From Betaproteobacteria bacterium (lineage in GTDB: Bacteria > Pseudomonadota > Gammaproteobacteria > Burkholderiales > Burkholderiaceae_C), in NCBI GenBank assembly GCA_009919175.1, contig RGCL01000004.1:22009-86008 (forward strand): DNA of 64,000 nucleotides, written 5' to 3'. This document shows positions 1 to 9,197 of this stretch, one piece after another. The notes under the pieces were generated by a model. The model saw nothing but the letters and a program-made list of their open reading frames with translations, ran no database searches and was not told where the DNA came from. Every line of letters starts with the position of its first letter. Positions within the stretch are counted from its first letter, which is position 1. The position numbers were made by a program, and so were the translations under genes.

Positions 1-46
1 CAAATTCAATGGCCTGCAACTGTGCGGGCTGGGCTGCGGCATTCAT
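1..46 (-). CDS. nuoE: NADH-quinone oxidoreductase subunit E, N-terminus only
   Basis: Only the first 15 codons lie inside the window, reading [15 protein letters not shown] on the minus strand. The ATG overlaps the nuoD stop codon in an ATGA arrangement, which is the normal tight coupling of nuoD and nuoE in complex I operons. The product would be the 24 kDa peripheral-arm subunit carrying the N1a [2Fe-2S] cluster. Too little sequence is present to show this directly, so the assignment rests on position after nuoD. Confidence 0.72.
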   Translation of the reverse strand, partial: MNAAAQPAQLQAIEF

Positions 47-1296
47 CGGTCGATTTCCCCAAACACAATGTCCATGGTGCCAATGATGGCGACAGCGTCG
101 GCAATCATGTGGCCACGAGTGAGTTCATCCATGGCCGCCAAGTGTGAAAAACCGGGCGCACGGATCTTGAGGCGGTAGGGCTTGTTGGCGCCATCGCTCA
201 CCAGGTAGATGCCGAACTCCCCTTTGGGGTGTTCGACGGCGGCATAGGCCTCGCCGGGTGGCACATGGAAACCTTCGGTGAAGAGTTTGAAGTGATGGAT
301 CAACTCTTCCATGCTGGACTTCATGTCCTCGCGGCTGGGCGGCGCGACCTTGTGGTTGTCGGTGATGACCGAACCCGGGTTGTCACGCAGCCAGCGCACG
401 CACTGCTGAATGATGCGATTGGACTGGCGCATCTCCTCGATGCGAACCAGGTAGCGGTCATAGCAGTCGCCGTTTTTGCCCACCGGGATGTCAAAGTCCA
501 TCTGGTCGTAGACGTCATAGGGCTGGTGCTTGCGCAAGTCCCACACCACACCCGACCCCCTCAGCATGGCACCCGTGAAGCCCAGATTCAAGGCACGCTC
601 GGGGGTGACCACGCCAATGCCCACCGTGCGCTGTTTCCAGATCCGGTTGTCGGTGAGCAGGGTTTCGTACTCGTCCACCAGCTTGGGGAAGCGCTGGGTG
701 AAGTCATCGATGAAGTCAAGCAAGGAGCCCTGGCGGTTTTCGTTGAGCTTGGCAATCGCCTGCGCATTCTTGATGCGGGAGACCTGGTATTGGGGCATGG
801 TGTCGGGCAAGTCCCGATACACACCGCCGGGTCTGAAATAGGCCGCATGCATGCGCGCGCCAGAAACGGCCTCGTACATGTCGAACAAGTCCTCGCGCTC
901 GCGAAAGCAATAGATGAGGATGTTCATGGCACCACAATCAAAGCCATGGCAACCCAGCCACAGCAAGTGATTGAGTAAGCGGGTGATCTCAGAGTACATG
1001 ACCCGGATGTACTGGGCACGCACGGGCACTTCGATGCCCAGGAGCTTTTCAATCGCCAAGCAATAGGCGTGCTCATTGCACATCATGGACACATAGTCCA
1101 GGCGGTCCATGTAGGGCAAAGATTGAATGTAGGTCTTGGTCTCGGCCAATTTTTCGGTGGCACGGTGGAGCAGGCCAATGTGGGGATCGGCGCGCTGGAT
1201 GACCTCGCCATCGAGTTCGAGCACCAGACGCAGCACACCGTGTGCAGCCGGGTGCTGGGGACCAAAGTTCAGGGTGTAGTTCTTGATGTCAGCCAT
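43..1296 (-). CDS. nuoD: NADH-quinone oxidoreductase subunit D (49 kDa)
   Basis: This is the complex I subunit that forms, with NuoB, the quinone-binding pocket of the peripheral arm at the cytoplasmic face of the inner membrane. The 417-residue product has the usual length of the separate (not NuoCD-fused) form. It carries the family N-terminus [20 protein letters not shown] near residue 11, [14 protein letters not shown] near residue 37, and ends in the conserved DIVFGEIDR. The ATG at 1296 begins [16 protein letters not shown], typical of betaproteobacterial NuoD. It lies 11 bases downstream of nuoC and its stop overlaps the nuoE start, so translation is probably coupled. Confidence 0.97.
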   Translation of the reverse strand: MADIKNYTLNFGPQHPAAHGVLRLVLELDGEVIQRADPHIGLLHRATEKLAETKTYIQSLPYMDRLDYVSMMCNEHAYCLAIEKLLGIEVPVRAQYIRVMYSEITRLLNHLLWLGCHGFDCGAMNILIYCFREREDLFDMYEAVSGARMHAAYFRPGGVYRDLPDTMPQYQVSRIKNAQAIAKLNENRQGSLLDFIDDFTQRFPKLVDEYETLLTDNRIWKQRTVGIGVVTPERALNLGFTGAMLRGSGVVWDLRKHQPYDVYDQMDFDIPVGKNGDCYDRYLVRIEEMRQSNRIIQQCVRWLRDNPGSVITDNHKVAPPSREDMKSSMEELIHHFKLFTEGFHVPPGEAYAAVEHPKGEFGIYLVSDGANKPYRLKIRAPGFSHLAAMDELTRGHMIADAVAIIGTMDIVFGEIDR

Positions 1297-1307
1297 GTCT
1301 CACCCTT

Positions 1308-1916
1308 TCAGTGCAAACCGCCATAGTGCTCTTCGCGAATGATGCGCGGCGTGATTTCGCGAGGCTCGATGGTGACCGGCTGATAAATCACGCGCTTTTG
1401 CTCTTCGTCGTAGCGCATCTCCACATGCCCGGAAACAGGGAAATCCTTGCGGAAAGGGTGACCAATGAAGCCATAGTCCGTCAGGAGTCGGCGCAAGTCC
1501 TCATGACCCTCGAAAACGATGCCGTACAAGTCAAAGGCTTCCCGCTCGTACCAATTGGCCGCGCCCCAAACCCCGTTGAGCGAAGGCACCACAGGCCAGT
1601 CTTCGTTCTCGGCCAGGTACCGCACGCGCAAGCGCCAATTGCGGCTCACCGACAAAAGGTGAAGCACGACACCGTAGCGCGGACCCTGGGCCAATTCGCT
1701 CAAACCGTCCTGGTGGGCGCTGTAGTCCATGCCGCACAAATCGATGAGTTGCTCGAACTGCAGCTTGACATCATCACGCAAGCGCAAGGCCACGCGTTCA
1801 ATGTCTTTGACAGACACGGTGAGGGTGAGTTCGCCGCGATCGAGCACCAGGCTTTGGACGGCATCGCCCAAAGCAGCGCGCAGGGCTTGCTCTAGGTCTT
1901 GAAGGGTTTGTGTCAT
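1308..1916 (-). CDS. nuoC: NADH-quinone oxidoreductase subunit C (30 kDa)
   Basis: This is the 30 kDa peripheral-arm subunit of complex I, which packs beside NuoD and NuoB. The family motif is seen as [17 protein letters not shown] near residue 130, followed by [20 protein letters not shown]. The frame stays open up to 1946, but I place the start at the ATG at 1916 ([10 protein letters not shown]). It has an AAGGAAG ribosome-binding site at good spacing, while the upstream alternative would abut nuoB without one. The product is 202 residues. It sits between nuoB and nuoD in the standard nuoA-B-C-D-E order. Confidence 0.95.
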   Translation of the reverse strand: MTQTLQDLEQALRAALGDAVQSLVLDRGELTLTVSVKDIERVALRLRDDVKLQFEQLIDLCGMDYSAHQDGLSELAQGPRYGVVLHLLSVSRNWRLRVRYLAENEDWPVVPSLNGVWGAANWYEREAFDLYGIVFEGHEDLRRLLTDYGFIGHPFRKDFPVSGHVEMRYDEEQKRVIYQPVTIEPREITPRIIREEHYGGLH

Positions 1917-1946
1917 TGCGACTTCCTTGATGGGGTCCGCATGCAA

Positions 1947-2423
1947 TCAGCGGGCAATGGTGTTTTCGCGACGAATCTTGTTTTGCAATTGCAAGATGCC
2001 ATAGAGCAAGGCTTCAGCCGTGGGGGGGCAGCCTGGCACGTACACATCAACGGGCACGATGCGATCGCATCCACGCACCACCGAATAGCTGTAGTGGTAG
2101 TAGCCACCGCCATTGGCACAAGAGCCCATGGAGAGCACCCAGCGCGGCTCGGACATCTGGTCATACACCTTGCGCAAGGCCGGCGCCATCTTGTTGCACA
2201 GGGTGCCCGCCACGATCATGAGGTCGGATTGACGCGGGCTGGGGCGAAACAACATGCCAAAGCGGTCGATGTCGTAACGCGCTGCACCTGCATGCATCAT
2301 CTCGACCGCACAGCAAGCCAGGCCAAAGGTCATGGGCCACAAAGAGCCTGTCTTGGCCCAGTTGACCACCGTGTCGTAGGAGGTGGTAATGAACCCTTCC
2401 TTGAATACACCTTCAAGAGACAT
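1947..2423 (-). CDS. nuoB: NADH-quinone oxidoreductase subunit B (PSST)
   Basis: NuoB holds iron-sulphur cluster N2, which hands electrons to ubiquinone. All four N2 ligands are visible in the 158-residue product: the tandem Cys37-Cys38 in [11 protein letters not shown], Cys102 in SMGSCANGG, and Cys132 in [11 protein letters not shown]. The length and N-terminus ([20 protein letters not shown]) match beta- and gammaproteobacterial NuoB. The gene starts three bases after nuoA ends and reads into nuoC, so it belongs to the complex I operon. Confidence 0.97.
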   Translation of the reverse strand: MSLEGVFKEGFITTSYDTVVNWAKTGSLWPMTFGLACCAVEMMHAGAARYDIDRFGMLFRPSPRQSDLMIVAGTLCNKMAPALRKVYDQMSEPRWVLSMGSCANGGGYYHYSYSVVRGCDRIVPVDVYVPGCPPTAEALLYGILQLQNKIRRENTIAR

Positions 2424-2426
2424 GCT

Positions 2427-2786
2427 TCACTCCCAATCCAAAGCGCCTTTTTTCCACTCGTAGGCAAAGCCCACAACCAGAATGGCAAGAAAAATCATGA
2501 CCGACCAAAACCCCACTGGGCCAATCTGCTTGAGAGAAACAGCCCAAGGGAAGAGAAATGCAATTTCAAGATCAAAAAGAATGAAGAGGATGGCCACCAG
2601 GTAATAGCGCACATCGAACTTCATGCGTGCGTCTTCAAAGGCTTCGAAGCCGCATTCGTAAGGGGAGGTTTTGGCCGCATCGGGCTTGCGGGGACCGAGC
2701 AAGAAGCCGAGCACTTGAGGGGCAACCCCCACAGCCAATCCGACAAGGATGAACAACAAGACGGGGAGGTAGTTTTCGAGACTCAT
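2427..2786 (-). CDS. nuoA: NADH-quinone oxidoreductase subunit A
   Basis: NuoA is a small membrane-arm subunit with three transmembrane helices at the junction with the peripheral arm. The 119-residue product shows helices at roughly residues 5-27, 63-83 and 88-108, with the conserved loop [20 protein letters not shown] between the first two. The frame is open to 2825, but [12 protein letters not shown] at 2786 is preferred because AAAGGT precedes it at suitable spacing. It is the first gene of the nuo operon. No separate promoter was recognised between it and the upstream tRNA-Leu. Confidence 0.95.
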   Translation of the reverse strand: MSLENYLPVLLFILVGLAVGVAPQVLGFLLGPRKPDAAKTSPYECGFEAFEDARMKFDVRYYLVAILFILFDLEIAFLFPWAVSLKQIGPVGFWSVMIFLAILVVGFAYEWKKGALDWE

Positions 2787-2830
2787 GGGCAACCTTTGCT
2801 TTGAAAGCGTCGATTCCCTGCCCAATTGAC

Positions 2831-2915
2831 TGGTGCCGTCGGCGAGACTCGAACTCGCACAGCTTTCGCCACTACCCCCTCAAGATAGCGTGTCTACCAA
2901 TTTCACCACGACGGC
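2831..2915 (-). tRNA. tRNA-Leu (anticodon GAG)
   Basis: Read on the minus strand, this 85-base segment folds as a class II tRNA. The acceptor GCCGTCG pairs with CGACGGC, discriminator A is followed by an encoded CCA, and there is a long variable arm and a GTTCGAGTC T-loop region. The anticodon stem CTATC/GGTAG encloses the loop TTGAGGG, giving anticodon GAG for CUC codons. It lies between secG and nuoA, an arrangement seen in many Burkholderiales. Confidence 0.95.
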
Positions 2916-2984
2916 TTTGCAGGAAAGAACACCTAGTGGTTAACAAGGTGCTCGACAGCTCATGAGTTTACTCCGAATCGACCT

Positions 2985-3389
2985 TCACTTGGAGGGAATT
3001 TGGTTGACGGGAGACCCAACTGAACCAGAACTGACAGGCGCACCAGGCACAGGTGCCGATGCAGAACCGGCAGGTGCTGCATCCTGCGCGGCAGGGGCAG
3101 TGGGGGCCGGTTGGGTCACTTTGTCCAGCACAGATTGCGAGCCCGTGGGGCGGACATTGCCCAAAAAGGCCAAGCCCAAGGTGCTGCAGAAGAAGAGGGT
3201 TGCCAATACAGCTGTGGAGCGTGACAAAAAGTTTGCGCCGCCCGAGGCACCAAACAAACTGCCCGAGCTGCCACTGCCAAAGGCTGCACCCATGTCAGCG
3301 CCCTTGCCGTGTTGAATCAGGATCAAGCCAATCATGGCCAATGCACTGAGCACTTGCACCACGATGAGAAGTTTTTGAAGCCAGACCAT
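2985..3389 (-). CDS. secG: Preprotein translocase subunit SecG
   Basis: SecG is the auxiliary subunit of the SecYEG channel. The 134-residue product has two transmembrane segments, roughly residues 3-25 and 52-72, with the signature loop LIQHGKGADMGAAFGSGSSG between them. An Ala/Pro-rich tail of about 50 residues follows, longer than in Escherichia coli but common in betaproteobacteria. I start at the ATG at 3389 (MVWLQKLLIVVQVL) because AAGGA sits eight bases upstream. The longer frame to 3410 lacks such a site and abuts the tpiA stop. The tpiA-secG order is conserved in many proteobacteria. Confidence 0.95.
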   Translation of the reverse strand: MVWLQKLLIVVQVLSALAMIGLILIQHGKGADMGAAFGSGSSGSLFGASGGANFLSRSTAVLATLFFCSTLGLAFLGNVRPTGSQSVLDKVTQPAPTAPAAQDAAPAGSASAPVPGAPVSSGSVGSPVNQIPSK

Positions 3390-3410
3390 TGTGGGTTTCC
3401 TTTTAGTCAA

Positions 3411-4175
3411 TCAGGCCGTCAAGGCCTGAGCTGTCGAAATCATGTTCAAAAAGTCATCGGCCTTGAGCGATGCACCGCCCACCAGGCCACCATCGATGTC
3501 GGGTTGCGCCAGCAAATCCGCTGCGTTGGCGGCATTCATGCTGCCACCATACAGGATGGTCATGGTCTGTGCGCGGTCGGTTGCAGCACTCAGCTGAGTG
3601 CGCAACACCGCATGCACCACCTGCGCCTGCTCGGGCGTGGCCGTTTGGCCGGTGCCAATCGCCCACACCGGTTCATAGGCCACCACCATCTCGCTCACAC
3701 AGTGGGCCACCACATGAATCACAGCGGCCAACTGGCGTTTGACGACTTGTTCAGTCTGACCCGCCTGACGCTCAGCCAGGGTTTCGCCCACGCACACAAT
3801 GGGCGTGATGCCATGAGCAAGGGCTTGCTTGGCCTTGTTGGCCACCAGGTCGTCGGACTCGCCATGGTACTGACGGCGCTCGGAATGGCCAACCAGCACA
3901 TAACGAACCGCGAACTCGCGCAACATGGCAGCTGAGACCTCGCCGGTGTAAGCCCCTTTGTCGTGCACAGAGAGGTCTTGCGCACCCCATGCCCACCCGC
4001 TGCCCTGCCATTCCGCCTGGGCTTGGGACAAGTAGGGAAAGGGCACACAAGCACCGGCGCGCACCTGGGCTGAACAATCCACCGCACGCAATGCCCGCAA
4101 CAGGTCCTGATTGGCTTGCAATCCACCATTCATTTTCCAGTTGCCCATCATCATGGGCTTGCGGGCTGCGCTCAT
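3411..4175 (-). CDS. tpiA: Triosephosphate isomerase
   Basis: This glycolytic and gluconeogenic enzyme interconverts dihydroxyacetone phosphate and glyceraldehyde 3-phosphate. The 254-residue TIM barrel has GNWKMNGG with catalytic Lys14, the catalytic histidine in LVGHSERRQYH near residue 99, the catalytic glutamate in VAYEPVWAIGTG near residue 171, and the phosphate-binding ILYGGSMNAANA near residue 213. All key residues are present. It starts 12 bases after pnp ends and is followed closely by secG, so transcription with both is likely. Confidence 0.97.
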   Translation of the reverse strand: MSAARKPMMMGNWKMNGGLQANQDLLRALRAVDCSAQVRAGACVPFPYLSQAQAEWQGSGWAWGAQDLSVHDKGAYTGEVSAAMLREFAVRYVLVGHSERRQYHGESDDLVANKAKQALAHGITPIVCVGETLAERQAGQTEQVVKRQLAAVIHVVAHCVSEMVVAYEPVWAIGTGQTATPEQAQVVHAVLRTQLSAATDRAQTMTILYGGSMNAANAADLLAQPDIDGGLVGGASLKADDFLNMISTAQALTA

Positions 4176-4187
4176 CGCTGGGCCTGC

Positions 4188-6365
4188 TCAGTGCGTAGGT
4201 GCGGCATCGCCAGCTGCGCCCGCTGCGGGTGCAGACTCGTGATGCTCGGCGGGGGCTGGCTCGGTCACCGCAGGGCGGTCGAGCAAGGCCTTCATGGACA
4301 GTTTGACGCGGCCTTTTTCATCGGTCTCGAGCACCTTGACGCGCACGACCTGGCCTTCGGCAAGGACGTCGGTCACTTTGGCAATGCGCTCGTGGCTGAT
4401 CTGGCTGATGTGCAAGAGTCCGTCCTTGCCGGGCAGCAAATTGACCAGTGCACCAAAGTCGAGGATCTTGGTGATGGGGCCTTCGTAAATCTTGCCCACT
4501 TCGACTTCAGCGGTGATTTCCTCGATGCGGCGCTTGGCTTCGTCGGCCTTGGCCGCTTCCGTGGCTGCAATCGTGATGGTGCCGTCTTCCTCGATGTTGA
4601 TCTGGCAACCGGTTTCTTCGGTCAGCGCACGGATCACGGCACCGCCCTTGCCGATCACGTCGCGGATCTTCTCGGGGTTGATCTTCATGGTGTAGAGCTT
4701 GGGCGCAAAGGCGCTCACCTCGGTGTTGGCTTCGCTCATCGCGGCTTGCATCTTGCCCAGGATGTGCATGCGGGCTTCTTTGGCCTGGGCCAATGCCACT
4801 TGCATGATCTCTTGGGTAATGCCCTGGATCTTGATGTCCATTTGCAAAGCGGTGATGCCGTTGGTGGTGCCAGCAACCTTGAAGTCCATGTCGCCCAGGT
4901 GATCTTCGTCACCCAGGATGTCGGTCAACACAGCAAAGCGATTGCCTTCCTTGATCAAGCCCATGGCAATGCCCGCCACGTGGGCTTTCATGGGCACGCC
5001 TGCGTCCATCAGCGAGAGGCAGCCGCCGCACACCGAGGCCATGGAGGAAGAACCATTGGATTCGGTGATCTCGGAGACCACGCGCAGGGTGTAGGGGAAC
5101 TCTTCCTTGCTGGGCAAGCAGGCCACCAGGGCACGCTTGGCCAGGCGGCCGTGACCCACTTCGCGGCGCTTGGTCGAGCCCATGCGACCGACTTCGCCCG
5201 TGGCAAAGGGAGGCATGTTGTAGTGGAAGAGGAAGCGGTCTTCAAATTCGCCAGCGAGTGCATCGATGCGTTGTGCATCCCGCTCGGTGCCCAGCGTGGT
5301 CACCACCAAGGCCTGGGTTTCGCCGCGCGTGAACAGCGCCGAGCCATGGGTGCGGGGCAACACGCTGGTGCGGATTTCGATGGGGCGAACGGTGCGCGTA
5401 TCGCGACCGTCAATGCGGGGCTCGCCCGAGAGGATCTGGCCACGAACAATCTTGGCTTCGATCTCGAAGAGCAGGTTGTCGACTTTGACGCCGTCGAACT
5501 CGACCCCTTGTTGGGTCAGGCCTTCTTTGACGGCATCGTAGGCAGCGCGGCAAGCTTGCGTGCGAGCTTGCTTGTTGCGCAGTTGATAGGCTTCGCGCAA
5601 GGGCGTTTCGGCCAGGGCATTGACCTTGGCTTCAAAGTCCACATCGCGGGCAGGCGCTTGCCAATCCCACACGGGCTTGCCGGCTTCGCGCACCAGCTCA
5701 TGGATGGCCTCGATGGCCACTTTGCCCTGCTGGTGACCAAACACCACAGCGCCCAACATCACATCTTCGGGCAACTCCTGAGCTTCGGACTCGACCATCA
5801 GCACGGCAGCTTCGGTGCCAGCCACCACGAGGTCCATCTTGCTGCCCTGACGCTGGGTCTGACCGGGGTTGAGCACGTATTCGCCGTTGATGTAACCCAC
5901 GCGGGCTGCGCCAATTGGGCCATTGAAAGGGATGCCGGAGATGCTCAAAGCGGCCGAGACTGCAATCATGGCGGCGATGTCGGCATCGACTTCAGGGTTG
6001 AGGGAGATGGTGTGAATCACCACATGCACCTCGTTGTAGAAGCCTTCGGGAAACAAGGGGCGAATGGGGCGGTCGATCAGACGGCTGGTGAGGGTTTCGA
6101 GCTCGCTGGGCTTGGCTTCACGCTTGAAAAAGCTGCCCGGGATGCGACCCGCTGCATAGGTTTTCTCGATGTAGTCCACCGTGAGGGGGAAGAAATCCTG
6201 GCCGGCCTTAGCATTTTTGGATCCCACCACAGTGGCCAGCACCACGGTGTCGTCCATGTTGACCAGCACAGCGCCGGTGGCCTGGCGTGCGATCTCGCCG
6301 GTTTCCATGGTGACCGTGTGCTGGCCCCACTGGAAGGATTTGGTGACTTTGTTGAACAGGCTCAT
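4188..6365 (-). CDS. pnp: Polyribonucleotide nucleotidyltransferase (PNPase)
   Basis: PNPase degrades RNA 3' to 5' by phosphorolysis and works with RNase E. The 725-residue product has the full architecture: two RNase PH-like domains (about residues 1-230 and 300-540) joined by a helical region, a KH domain with the GKGG loop in [15 protein letters not shown] near residue 560, and a C-terminal S1 domain with [17 protein letters not shown] near residue 635. The ATG at 6365 follows an AAGGAG site. It sits downstream of rpsO with two hairpins in the 211-base gap, the arrangement in which PNPase represses its own mRNA in enterobacteria. Confidence 0.98.
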   Translation of the reverse strand: MSLFNKVTKSFQWGQHTVTMETGEIARQATGAVLVNMDDTVVLATVVGSKNAKAGQDFFPLTVDYIEKTYAAGRIPGSFFKREAKPSELETLTSRLIDRPIRPLFPEGFYNEVHVVIHTISLNPEVDADIAAMIAVSAALSISGIPFNGPIGAARVGYINGEYVLNPGQTQRQGSKMDLVVAGTEAAVLMVESEAQELPEDVMLGAVVFGHQQGKVAIEAIHELVREAGKPVWDWQAPARDVDFEAKVNALAETPLREAYQLRNKQARTQACRAAYDAVKEGLTQQGVEFDGVKVDNLLFEIEAKIVRGQILSGEPRIDGRDTRTVRPIEIRTSVLPRTHGSALFTRGETQALVVTTLGTERDAQRIDALAGEFEDRFLFHYNMPPFATGEVGRMGSTKRREVGHGRLAKRALVACLPSKEEFPYTLRVVSEITESNGSSSMASVCGGCLSLMDAGVPMKAHVAGIAMGLIKEGNRFAVLTDILGDEDHLGDMDFKVAGTTNGITALQMDIKIQGITQEIMQVALAQAKEARMHILGKMQAAMSEANTEVSAFAPKLYTMKINPEKIRDVIGKGGAVIRALTEETGCQINIEEDGTITIAATEAAKADEAKRRIEEITAEVEVGKIYEGPITKILDFGALVNLLPGKDGLLHISQISHERIAKVTDVLAEGQVVRVKVLETDEKGRVKLSMKALLDRPAVTEPAPAEHHESAPAAGAAGDAAPTH

Positions 6366-6391
6366 GTGAGCTCCTTATCGTGTGAATGAAC

Positions 6392-6408
6392 GCACGCCCT
6401 TGGCGTGC
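6392..6408 (-). other. Perfect hairpin in the pnp leader
   Basis: GCACGCC and GGCGTGC form a perfect seven-pair stem around a three-base loop, ending about 27 bases upstream of the pnp ATG. No T-run follows it on the minus strand, so it is not a standard terminator. In enterobacteria the pnp leader contains an RNase III-cleaved stem needed for autoregulation. Whether this short stem plays that role is inference only. Confidence 0.4.
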
Positions 6409-6534
6409 CTGAGTGCGGTGGGCCGCTTCACAGAACACGATGCCATTCCAACAAGCCAGACCAAGCCGCAGTCGCTTGGATTGATGGAATGACACAGCTT
6501 CGCTCCGTGGCAAGCAGTGCCCGATGGAAGGTCC

Positions 6535-6562
6535 GCAGGCTTGGACCCCGTCCAAGCACTGC
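6535..6562 (-). terminator. Hairpin directly after rpsO, terminator-like without a T-run
   Basis: Eight perfect pairs (GCTTGGAC/GTCCAAGC, three-base loop) are extended by four more pairs (GCAG/CTGC) across a single bulged base. The hairpin begins 15 bases after the rpsO stop. No run of T follows on the transcribed strand, so it may attenuate or process the rpsO-pnp transcript rather than end it. The rest of the 6366-6576 gap shows no gene. Confidence 0.45.
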
Positions 6563-6576
6563 AAGACCTTACAGAA

Positions 6577-6837
6577 TCACTTGCGCAATCCGAGCTTGGC
6601 AATCAGCGCGGTATAGCGGTCAGCGTCCTTGTCTTTGAGGTAGTCCAGCAACTTGCGACGACGGCTCACCATGCGCAAAAGGCCACGGCGACCATGATGG
6701 TCTTTGTTATTGGCCTTGAAGTGGGGGGTGAGCTCGTTGATGCGAGCGGTGAGCAATGCAACCTGAACTTCAGGGCTGCCCGTATCGTTGGTGCCGCGAG
6801 CGTGCTCACGGACCACATCGGCTTTGACGAGGGTCAT
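6577..6837 (-). CDS. rpsO: 30S ribosomal protein S15
   Basis: S15 binds the 16S rRNA central domain and nucleates platform assembly. The 86-residue product shows the family pattern: [20 protein letters not shown] near residue 19, [20 protein letters not shown] near residue 47, and a short end at LGLRK. Start context AAGGAAACACC-ATG at 6837 is good. It is followed by pnp, as in most proteobacteria, and is preceded by a TATAAT box and a structured leader, consistent with autoregulation by S15. Confidence 0.97.
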   Translation of the reverse strand: MTLVKADVVREHARGTNDTGSPEVQVALLTARINELTPHFKANNKDHHGRRGLLRMVSRRRKLLDYLKDKDADRYTALIAKLGLRK

Positions 6838-6862
6838 GGTGTTTCCTTGAATATTTGACTTG

Positions 6863-6924
6863 CGTCACCAGCCGGAAATGCCAGGTGACGTGCGGCTTTT
6901 CAAACGAAAAGTTCGCAGATTATA
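6863..6924 (-). promoter_or_regulatory. rpsO promoter -10 and leader stem-loop
   Basis: On the minus strand an exact TATAAT lies at 6924-6919, overlapping the stop codon of the upstream aminotransferase gene. A clear -35 was not found. About 30 bases further on, CGTCACC (6890-6884) and GGTGACG (6869-6863) form a perfect seven-pair stem around a 14-base loop, ending about 25 bases before the rpsO ATG. S15 leaders are known autoregulatory elements with lineage-specific shapes. That this stem binds S15 is inference. Confidence 0.5.
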
Positions 6925-8074
6925 GGCCCAGCCACTTCTGCAACCGGCCAACCCCCTGGCCAAGGCGGTCCAAATCCTGTGTCGCAAAGCACCACCTGAG
7001 CCATCCGCCTGAGAAGTCGCCAAAGGCTTCGCCAGGTGCAAGTCCCAATCCCGCCTCGCGAACCAATCTTTTGGCCACATCCAGACCATCGGAATGACCG
7101 GGGATGCGAAAAAAGGCGTACAGGCCTGCGGCCGGGGTGGCCACCTGAAATCCTGGCAGGGCATTGAGTGCAGGGATGAGGGTGTCGCGGCATTGGCGCA
7201 AATGCTGGCGGGTCTGGGGCACCAGGCTGTGCCGCTGCGACAAGGCCGCCAGGCCTGCACGCTGAACGAACACACTCAGGCACGAGGTGTTGAATTCAAT
7301 GAGCTTGCCCACTTGCTCGGTGAGCGACTCGGGCAAGACCAGCCAGCCCAGCCGCCAGCCCGTCATCCAGAAGGACTTGGAAAAACTGCCCACCACGATG
7401 AGCCGGTCGTCAGGATGGGCGTGGTCCAGAAAACTGGGCGCGCAACCGTTGGCGCTGGACTCGTAATACAGATGGGCATAGACCTCGTCCGAAAGAATCC
7501 AGGTGCCATGGCGGCGGCAGTGCGCCAGCAAGGCCTGCTGGTCTTGCGCCCGCAGGGTCCAGCCCGTGGGGTTGTTGGGCGCATTGAGGATGAGCAAGCG
7601 GGTGTCTGTGCCCAGTTGCTGGATGAGTGACTGCACGTCCAGGGTCCATGCCCCGTCTTTCACCACCAGGGCATGGCTATGCAAGTCCGCGCCCAGGATC
7701 TGGGCTTGGCCAGGCAAATTGGGCCACACCGGTGCCACACACACCACTTTGTCACCGGGATCAACCAGGGTCTGCACGGCCATCATGAGGGCGCTCACGC
7801 CGCCCGAGGTCATGGCGATGCGCCGGTCACTCACTGCACCGTGCTGCTCGCTGAGCATCTCGGCCACGGCCTGGCGCAGCTCGGGCAGACCCAGGTTGTG
7901 GCTGTAGAAGGTTTCGCCACGCTCAATGGATTCGATCGCTGCCTGGCGAACAAAGTCCGGGGTCACCACATCGCCCTCGCCGAACCAAAAGGCCAGCACA
8001 TCGCTGCGTCCCAGGCCGGCATTGGCCACTTCTCGGATCTTGGAGCCTTGCAACTCGGCCACGGTGTGTCTCAT
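6920..8074 (-). CDS. Pyridoxal-phosphate aminotransferase, class I/II fold
   Basis: This is a fold-type I aminotransferase that moves an amino group between an amino acid and a 2-oxo acid; its substrate cannot be told from sequence. The 384-residue product has the cofactor-binding NAPNNPTGW near residue 164, LSDEVYAHLYYES near residue 194, and the lysine motif GSFSKSFWMTGWRLGW near residue 229, where the lysine forms the Schiff base. The substrate-carboxylate arginine is plausible near the C-terminus in AFFRIPG. The gene begins four bases after tsaD, so the two are probably co-transcribed. A role in aromatic or aspartate-family transamination is possible but unproven. Confidence 0.88.
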   Translation of the reverse strand: MRHTVAELQGSKIREVANAGLGRSDVLAFWFGEGDVVTPDFVRQAAIESIERGETFYSHNLGLPELRQAVAEMLSEQHGAVSDRRIAMTSGGVSALMMAVQTLVDPGDKVVCVAPVWPNLPGQAQILGADLHSHALVVKDGAWTLDVQSLIQQLGTDTRLLILNAPNNPTGWTLRAQDQQALLAHCRRHGTWILSDEVYAHLYYESSANGCAPSFLDHAHPDDRLIVVGSFSKSFWMTGWRLGWLVLPESLTEQVGKLIEFNTSCLSVFVQRAGLAALSQRHSLVPQTRQHLRQCRDTLIPALNALPGFQVATPAAGLYAFFRIPGHSDGLDVAKRLVREAGLGLAPGEAFGDFSGGWLRWCFATQDLDRLGQGVGRLQKWLGL

Positions 8075-8078
8075 CTAT

Positions 8079-9125
8079 TCACTCCCTGGCCATCAGAGGC
8101 CATCTCGGTTTCACATCAAATGCACCAGGCAACACCGCAGACTCCACCGAGGACTGCAACCGCATGGCGGCAGCCAGCGCAATCATGGCGCCGTTGTCGG
8201 TGCACCAACTCAATTCAGGAAAGTGCAGGCTCGCACCTTGGGACTGGCAGTAGAGGCTCAGCTGGCGACGCAGCTCGGCATTGGCGCCCACGCCACCGGC
8301 CACGACCAGTCGTTGCCATCCGGTTTGCGCCAGCGCCGCCATGGACTTGCGCACCAGCACCTCAACGATCGCAGCCTGGGTGCTGGCCGCCACATCGGGG
8401 AAATGTGCAGCGGCTTGATCGCCCAATTTCTGGATCTGGGTCCACACGGCCGTCTTGAGACCGGCAAACGAAAAATTCAAGTCGCCGCTGTGCAGCAAAG
8501 GCCTGGGAAACGCAAAGGCCTTGGGGTTGCCCTGCTCGGCCATGCGCGACAAGGCGGCACCTCCTGGATAGTCCAAACCCAGCAGCTTGGCCGTCTTGTC
8601 AAACGCTTCGCCAGCGGCATCGTCAATCGATTCGCCAAGGAGGTCGTAGTGACCGACCGAATGCACGGCCATGAGCTGGGTGTGCCCGCCCGACACCAGC
8701 AAGGCCACGAACGGAAACTGCGGAGGGTCGGCGCTGAGAAAGGGCGAGAGCAAATGCCCTTCCAGGTGGTGAACGCCCATCACGGGTTTATGAAGTGCCA
8801 AGGCCAGGCCTTGCGCCAGCGCCGAGCCCACCAGCAAGGCCCCTGCCAGCCCCGGACCCCGTGTATAGGCCACCACATCGATGTCGCGCCAAGTGGTGGC
8901 GCTGTGCTGCATCACTTCGCGCACCAGCGGCACCACGCGTCGGATGTGGTCCCGGCTGGCCAATTCGGGCACCACGCCGCCGTACTCGCGATGCATGGCG
9001 ATTTGGGTGTGCAAGGCATGCCCCAGCAAACGCGGCAGCTCGGCGCGCCCCTGCTGGGTGGGCGACCAACCCACCAGAGCCACACCGGTTTCGTCGCAGG
9101 AACTCTCAATGCCAAGCACTCGCAT
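8079..9125 (-). CDS. tsaD: tRNA threonylcarbamoyladenosine transferase TsaD
   Basis: TsaD, with TsaB and TsaE, transfers the threonylcarbamoyl group to A37 of tRNAs reading ANN codons. The 348-residue product begins [17 protein letters not shown], shows the metal-binding histidines in [12 protein letters not shown] near residue 112, and has the nucleotide-binding LVSGGHTQL and [12 protein letters not shown] segments. The frame is open to 9260, but the ATG at 9125 gives the canonical N-terminus. It is divergent from prfB across 72 bases. The downstream aminotransferase gene is probably in the same transcript. Confidence 0.97.
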   Translation of the reverse strand: MRVLGIESSCDETGVALVGWSPTQQGRAELPRLLGHALHTQIAMHREYGGVVPELASRDHIRRVVPLVREVMQHSATTWRDIDVVAYTRGPGLAGALLVGSALAQGLALALHKPVMGVHHLEGHLLSPFLSADPPQFPFVALLVSGGHTQLMAVHSVGHYDLLGESIDDAAGEAFDKTAKLLGLDYPGGAALSRMAEQGNPKAFAFPRPLLHSGDLNFSFAGLKTAVWTQIQKLGDQAAAHFPDVAASTQAAIVEVLVRKSMAALAQTGWQRLVVAGGVGANAELRRQLSLYCQSQGASLHFPELSWCTDNGAMIALAAAMRLQSSVESAVLPGAFDVKPRWPLMARE

Positions 9126-9148
9126 GGCCTCAGTGTAGGACAGCCCAT

Positions 9149-9171
9149 GCGGGCATGCGAAAATTGCCCGC
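9149..9171. repeat. Inverted repeat in the tsaD-prfB divergent gap
   Basis: GCGGGCA and TGCCCGC are perfect inverted seven-base arms separated by nine bases. They lie 23 bases upstream of the tsaD start and 26 bases upstream of the prfB start. It could be a shared operator or an RNA hairpin. No T-run flanks it, so it is not a terminator. Confidence 0.4.
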
Positions 9172-9197
9172 TTTAAAGAATCAAAGAGATGTGACCC

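Noticed and set aside
4116..6389. A 757-codon open frame on the plus strand
   Set aside because: It is wholly antisense to pnp and reflects GC-rich third positions. The translation is His/Gly/Leu-rich without family resemblance.
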